A stretch of DNA of 57,596 nucleotides from Croceifilum oryzae (GTDB taxonomy: Bacteria > Bacillota > Bacilli > Thermoactinomycetales > Thermoactinomycetaceae), in assembly GCF_030814315.1 (NCBI RefSeq), contig NZ_JAUSUV010000017.1:1-57596 (forward strand). Reading direction: 5' to 3'. Both the position numbers and the translations under genes were made by a program. Below, piece by piece: positions 55,671-57,596 of the stretch (its first letter is position 1; every line of letters begins with the position of its first letter). The notes below the pieces were generated by a model. The model saw nothing but the letters and a program-made list of their open reading frames with translations, was not told the DNA's origin and made no database searches.

Positions 55671-57101
55671 TCAGCTAACACTTGTACCTGCTGTTGCATT
55701 TGAATCTTTCTTCTCTTCTCTTTTTTTAATCAGCTCTATCAGGTCATTGTTCCCCGTAGTTCGTGCAAAATCATAAGCCCCTTCAAAATCTTTCTGACTT
55801 AGGAATGCCTCCAATACAACTTTTTCTCTTCGACCATCCAGACGCACTTTCCCTTTGAGTTCAATGATTTTTTTAGGATCTTTCTCTAGGATAGCCTTTT
55901 CAAATTGGATCACAGGTAGATTGGTTTTTAGATTTTTTACCTTGTTCAACTGGTTATGCGAGATGTAGTAACTAACCACAGATTCCGCAAATTTGGGTTC
56001 TAGCTGAATAGCCTTCTCCTCTTTGCCCGATAAGAGATAACTTAGCAAGACAACCTTCTGATCTTCTTTGTTAAGCTTTGCGAAATCCGTTTTCTCAAAG
56101 TAACGAGCTGCTTCATCGTACTGTTGCATACCTGCGGATCTCAAACCCTGTATCAATGGTGTTGATGAATCATTCGTTTTTTCTGCTTTCGGGGAGGATC
56201 CAGATGACCCTAGCACATAGCCAATTCCAATGGAAACTACAACTGTACCCGTAAGAATCAAAGACATAGACTTAGTTATCCATGATCTCTGGATATTTGG
56301 AGAGTCGGACTTTACAACCTTTTTAGGTTTATGTATTTTTTTCTCCCTAGCTTCTTTCTCCTTTGGCTTCTTCTCCCTAGCTTCTTCTTTCTTTGTTGGC
56401 AATATCTGATATATTTTCTTTTTAGGTGGAGCCATCTCTTCTGTAGCAGCTTCTCTTAGAGTATCTTCTGGTTTTAAAGCAACACCAATGATTTTTGTTA
56501 ATTCCTCAAATCCTTCCTCGCATTCTGAGATACGCTTAACGATCTGACGATATTCAACATCTGCCTTTTTAAAGGCTAACTCATCACCTTGGACCCTCAA
56601 CTGATCGAAATTGGCCGAAGAAAGAAGAAATACCACCAATCTCCTAACTTGCTTATATACGGTTTCTTCTTCATATCTCTGTGCTGGCATCACATGCCGT
56701 ATGCCACGATATAAAACCCGGACTTCACCGTCTGGATTTGCAAAAATGTTGTTTGGATCTATGACAGTGTTAAGATTTGTATACTCTTCGAAAGATTTAC
56801 CTATATCAATTAGTCCTAGAGCTATTTTCATCTTGATATCCCTAGATAAATCTAGATCTAGACGTGCTTTTTGAAGAGTTACAAAGCCTTCGTTCACATC
56901 CATTTGAAAATGGATCGCAAGCTTATCGGTATCCTCTAGAATCTCATATGAACAAGGAAAACTAATTCGGGACGACAATTGAGTAATAAAGTCCATATCA
57001 TCCTCCATTAAATCTCCTTCTAGAGATTTCAAAGGAATCTCTAGTCGAATGTCGTTATCTTCAATGAAAAGTGTTCCACCATTGAAATCGAACATTGCCA
57101 T
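55671..57101 (-). CDS. essB: EssB/YukC-like type VII secretion protein
   Basis: A 476-aa protein. Residues 1-210 resemble the EssB pseudokinase (VIDPNNIFANPDGEVRVLYRG; YKQVRRLVVFLLSSANFDQL), a Lys/Glu linker follows (~230-265), then one membrane helix (277-299) and a helical extracytoplasmic part with TPR-like repeats (MQQYDEAARYFEKTDFAKL). This is the EssB plan (kinase-like domain inside, single helix, outside domain), which is a core of type VIIb secretion. ATG 57101 is nine bases after GGAGGTG; GTG 57110 touches it. No other T7SS gene (EssA, EssC, WXG100) is in this window. It is the last gene of the relaxase operon. Confidence 0.88.
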   Translation of the reverse strand: MAMFDFNGGTLFIEDNDIRLEIPLKSLEGDLMEDDMDFITQLSSRISFPCSYEILEDTDKLAIHFQMDVNEGFVTLQKARLDLDLSRDIKMKIALGLIDIGKSFEEYTNLNTVIDPNNIFANPDGEVRVLYRGIRHVMPAQRYEEETVYKQVRRLVVFLLSSANFDQLRVQGDELAFKKADVEYRQIVKRISECEEGFEELTKIIGVALKPEDTLREAATEEMAPPKKKIYQILPTKKEEAREKKPKEKEAREKKIHKPKKVVKSDSPNIQRSWITKSMSLILTGTVVVSIGIGYVLGSSGSSPKAEKTNDSSTPLIQGLRSAGMQQYDEAARYFEKTDFAKLNKEDQKVVLLSYLLSGKEEKAIQLEPKFAESVVSYYISHNQLNKVKNLKTNLPVIQFEKAILEKDPKKIIELKGKVRLDGRREKVVLEAFLSQKDFEGAYDFARTTGNNDLIELIKKREEKKDSNATAGTSVS

Positions 57102-57130
57102 CAGATACACCTCCTGCTTCTGTATATAAA

Positions 57131-57156
57131 AGAGGGACAGTCACTCTGCCCCTCTC
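57131..57156 (-). terminator. Hairpin between lipoprotein and essB
   Basis: AGAGGGACAG pairs with CTGCCCCTCT with one mismatch around TCACT. With no T-run it is more likely an attenuator or mRNA-stability element. Confidence 0.5.
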
Positions 57157-57164
57157 CTCATGAC

Positions 57165-57596
57165 TTATTTCTTCGACTGATCCAACTTATTAACCATTTT
57201 TTGATCAATGGCTTTTTGTGCTATGGCCTTCCAATTGATCGTTTGGGTTGCCTCTTTGGTGATGGCCTTTTGACTAGCAGTCTTCCAATTAGCTTTAACC
57301 TGTTTGCTTACTGTTACCTTTTGTACTTCCGGCTTATCTGCCTTTGGCTTATCGCCTTCTGGCTTGTCTGCCTTTGGCTTATCGCCTTCCGGCTTATCTG
57401 CCTTTGGCTTATCTGCCTTTGGCTTATCGCCTTCTGGCTTGTCTGCCTTTGGCTTATCGCCTTCTGGCTTGTCTGCCTTTGGTTTATCGCCTTCCGGCTT
57501 GTCTGCCTTTGGCTTATCGCCTTCTGGCTTGTCTGCCTTTGGCTTATCGCCTTCTGGCTTGTCTGCCTTTGGTTTATCGCCTTCCGGCTTGTCTGC
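57165..57596 (-). CDS. Repeat-rich lipoprotein, C-terminal part (gene starts at 1055)
   Basis: The frame enters from 57596 in codon phase with the left-end part, passes through more [10 protein letters not shown] units, then a non-repeat C-terminus (VQKVTVSKQVKANWKTASQ, then TINWKAIAQKAIDQK and a KLDQSKK end) and stops at TAA 57165. The two NWK(T/A) stretches are a small internal duplication. The essB start is 64 bp further on. Confidence 0.85.
   Translation of the reverse strand, partial: ADKPEGDKPKADKPEGDKPKADKPEGDKPKADKPEGDKPKADKPEGDKPKADKPEGDKPKADKPKADKPEGDKPKADKPEGDKPKADKPEVQKVTVSKQVKANWKTASQKAITKEATQTINWKAIAQKAIDQKMVNKLDQSKK
57331..57596. repeat. 30-bp tandem repeat array, right end of window
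   Basis: Continuation of the array at 1-350, with variant unit order A A B A A B in the last 185 bases, identical to the first 185. Half units of 15 bp (KPKAD) occur near 57391-57411. Confidence 0.95.

Noticed and set aside
57131-57156. Transcription stop between lipoprotein and essB
   Set aside because: The hairpin has no T-run; the genes are treated as one operon.

Overview
The window looks like one complete circular plasmid of about 57.4 kb from a low-GC Bacillales Firmicute (Brevibacillus, Paenibacillus, thermoactinomycete or Bacillus type; the genus cannot be fixed from sequence alone). The first and last 185 bases are identical and lie in the same tandem array, so one lipoprotein gene runs across the ends and closes in frame. 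Purine-rich Shine-Dalgarno sites, many TTG/GTG starts, TTGACA/TATAAT promoters and Gram-positive transfer proteins support the host group. No rRNA, tRNA or CRISPR array was seen.

Layout. (1) Transfer operon A, read leftward across the junction: MobQ relaxase (6763-4751), coupling protein VirD4 (4707-2491), a small ORF, a second coupling-type ATPase with a rearranged domain order, a repeat-rich lipoprotein, then an EssB-like type VII secretion protein (57101-55671). An RSF1010-type nick site lies at 6933-6944 upstream of the relaxase, next to a divergent TraD-like gene. (2) Maintenance, 8.7-15.5 kb: a ribbon-helix-helix-like protein, a MerR-like coiled-coil protein, a ~132-bp repeat array that is probably the centromere, a ParM-type actin and ParR-like partner, a coiled-coil protein behind a GTATAC operator, and a repeated HTH protein. 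(3) Accessory genes, 15.6-26.8 kb: C5 and N6 methyltransferases, HNH endonuclease, several tiny zinc-ribbon proteins, DUF932, unknown genes and a TnpB nuclease. (4) Topoisomerase III and small genes, 27.4-30.9 kb. (5) Transfer operon B, read leftward from 36.9 to 31.0 kb: VirB2-, VirB3-, TrsD-, VirB4-, VirB1-, VirB8- and VirB6-like proteins. (6) L,D-transpeptidase, S1 protease and a small anchored protein. (7) Replication, 40.7-42.6 kb: a primase-type Rep with a candidate antisense RNA. (8) 42.7-47.4 kb: HIRAN protein, Fic toxin with antitoxin, and a tyrosine recombinase beside a dif-like site. (9) 47.4-55.3 kb: HigBA module, membrane proteins, zinc-ribbon proteins and unknown genes.

Two plasmid-wide patterns tie the map together. 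Ten near-identical promoters (TTGACT-17 bp-TAGAAT with a conserved spacer ACCCTTTATAGTG) drive most of the unknown accessory operons, which suggests one regulon. Three copies of a ~220-bp noncoding element lie directly 3' of genes in sense orientation, and two copies show a compensatory base-pair change in a long hairpin, as expected for a structured RNA.

All functions are read from motifs by eye. Membrane segments, domain borders and promoters are visual judgements.
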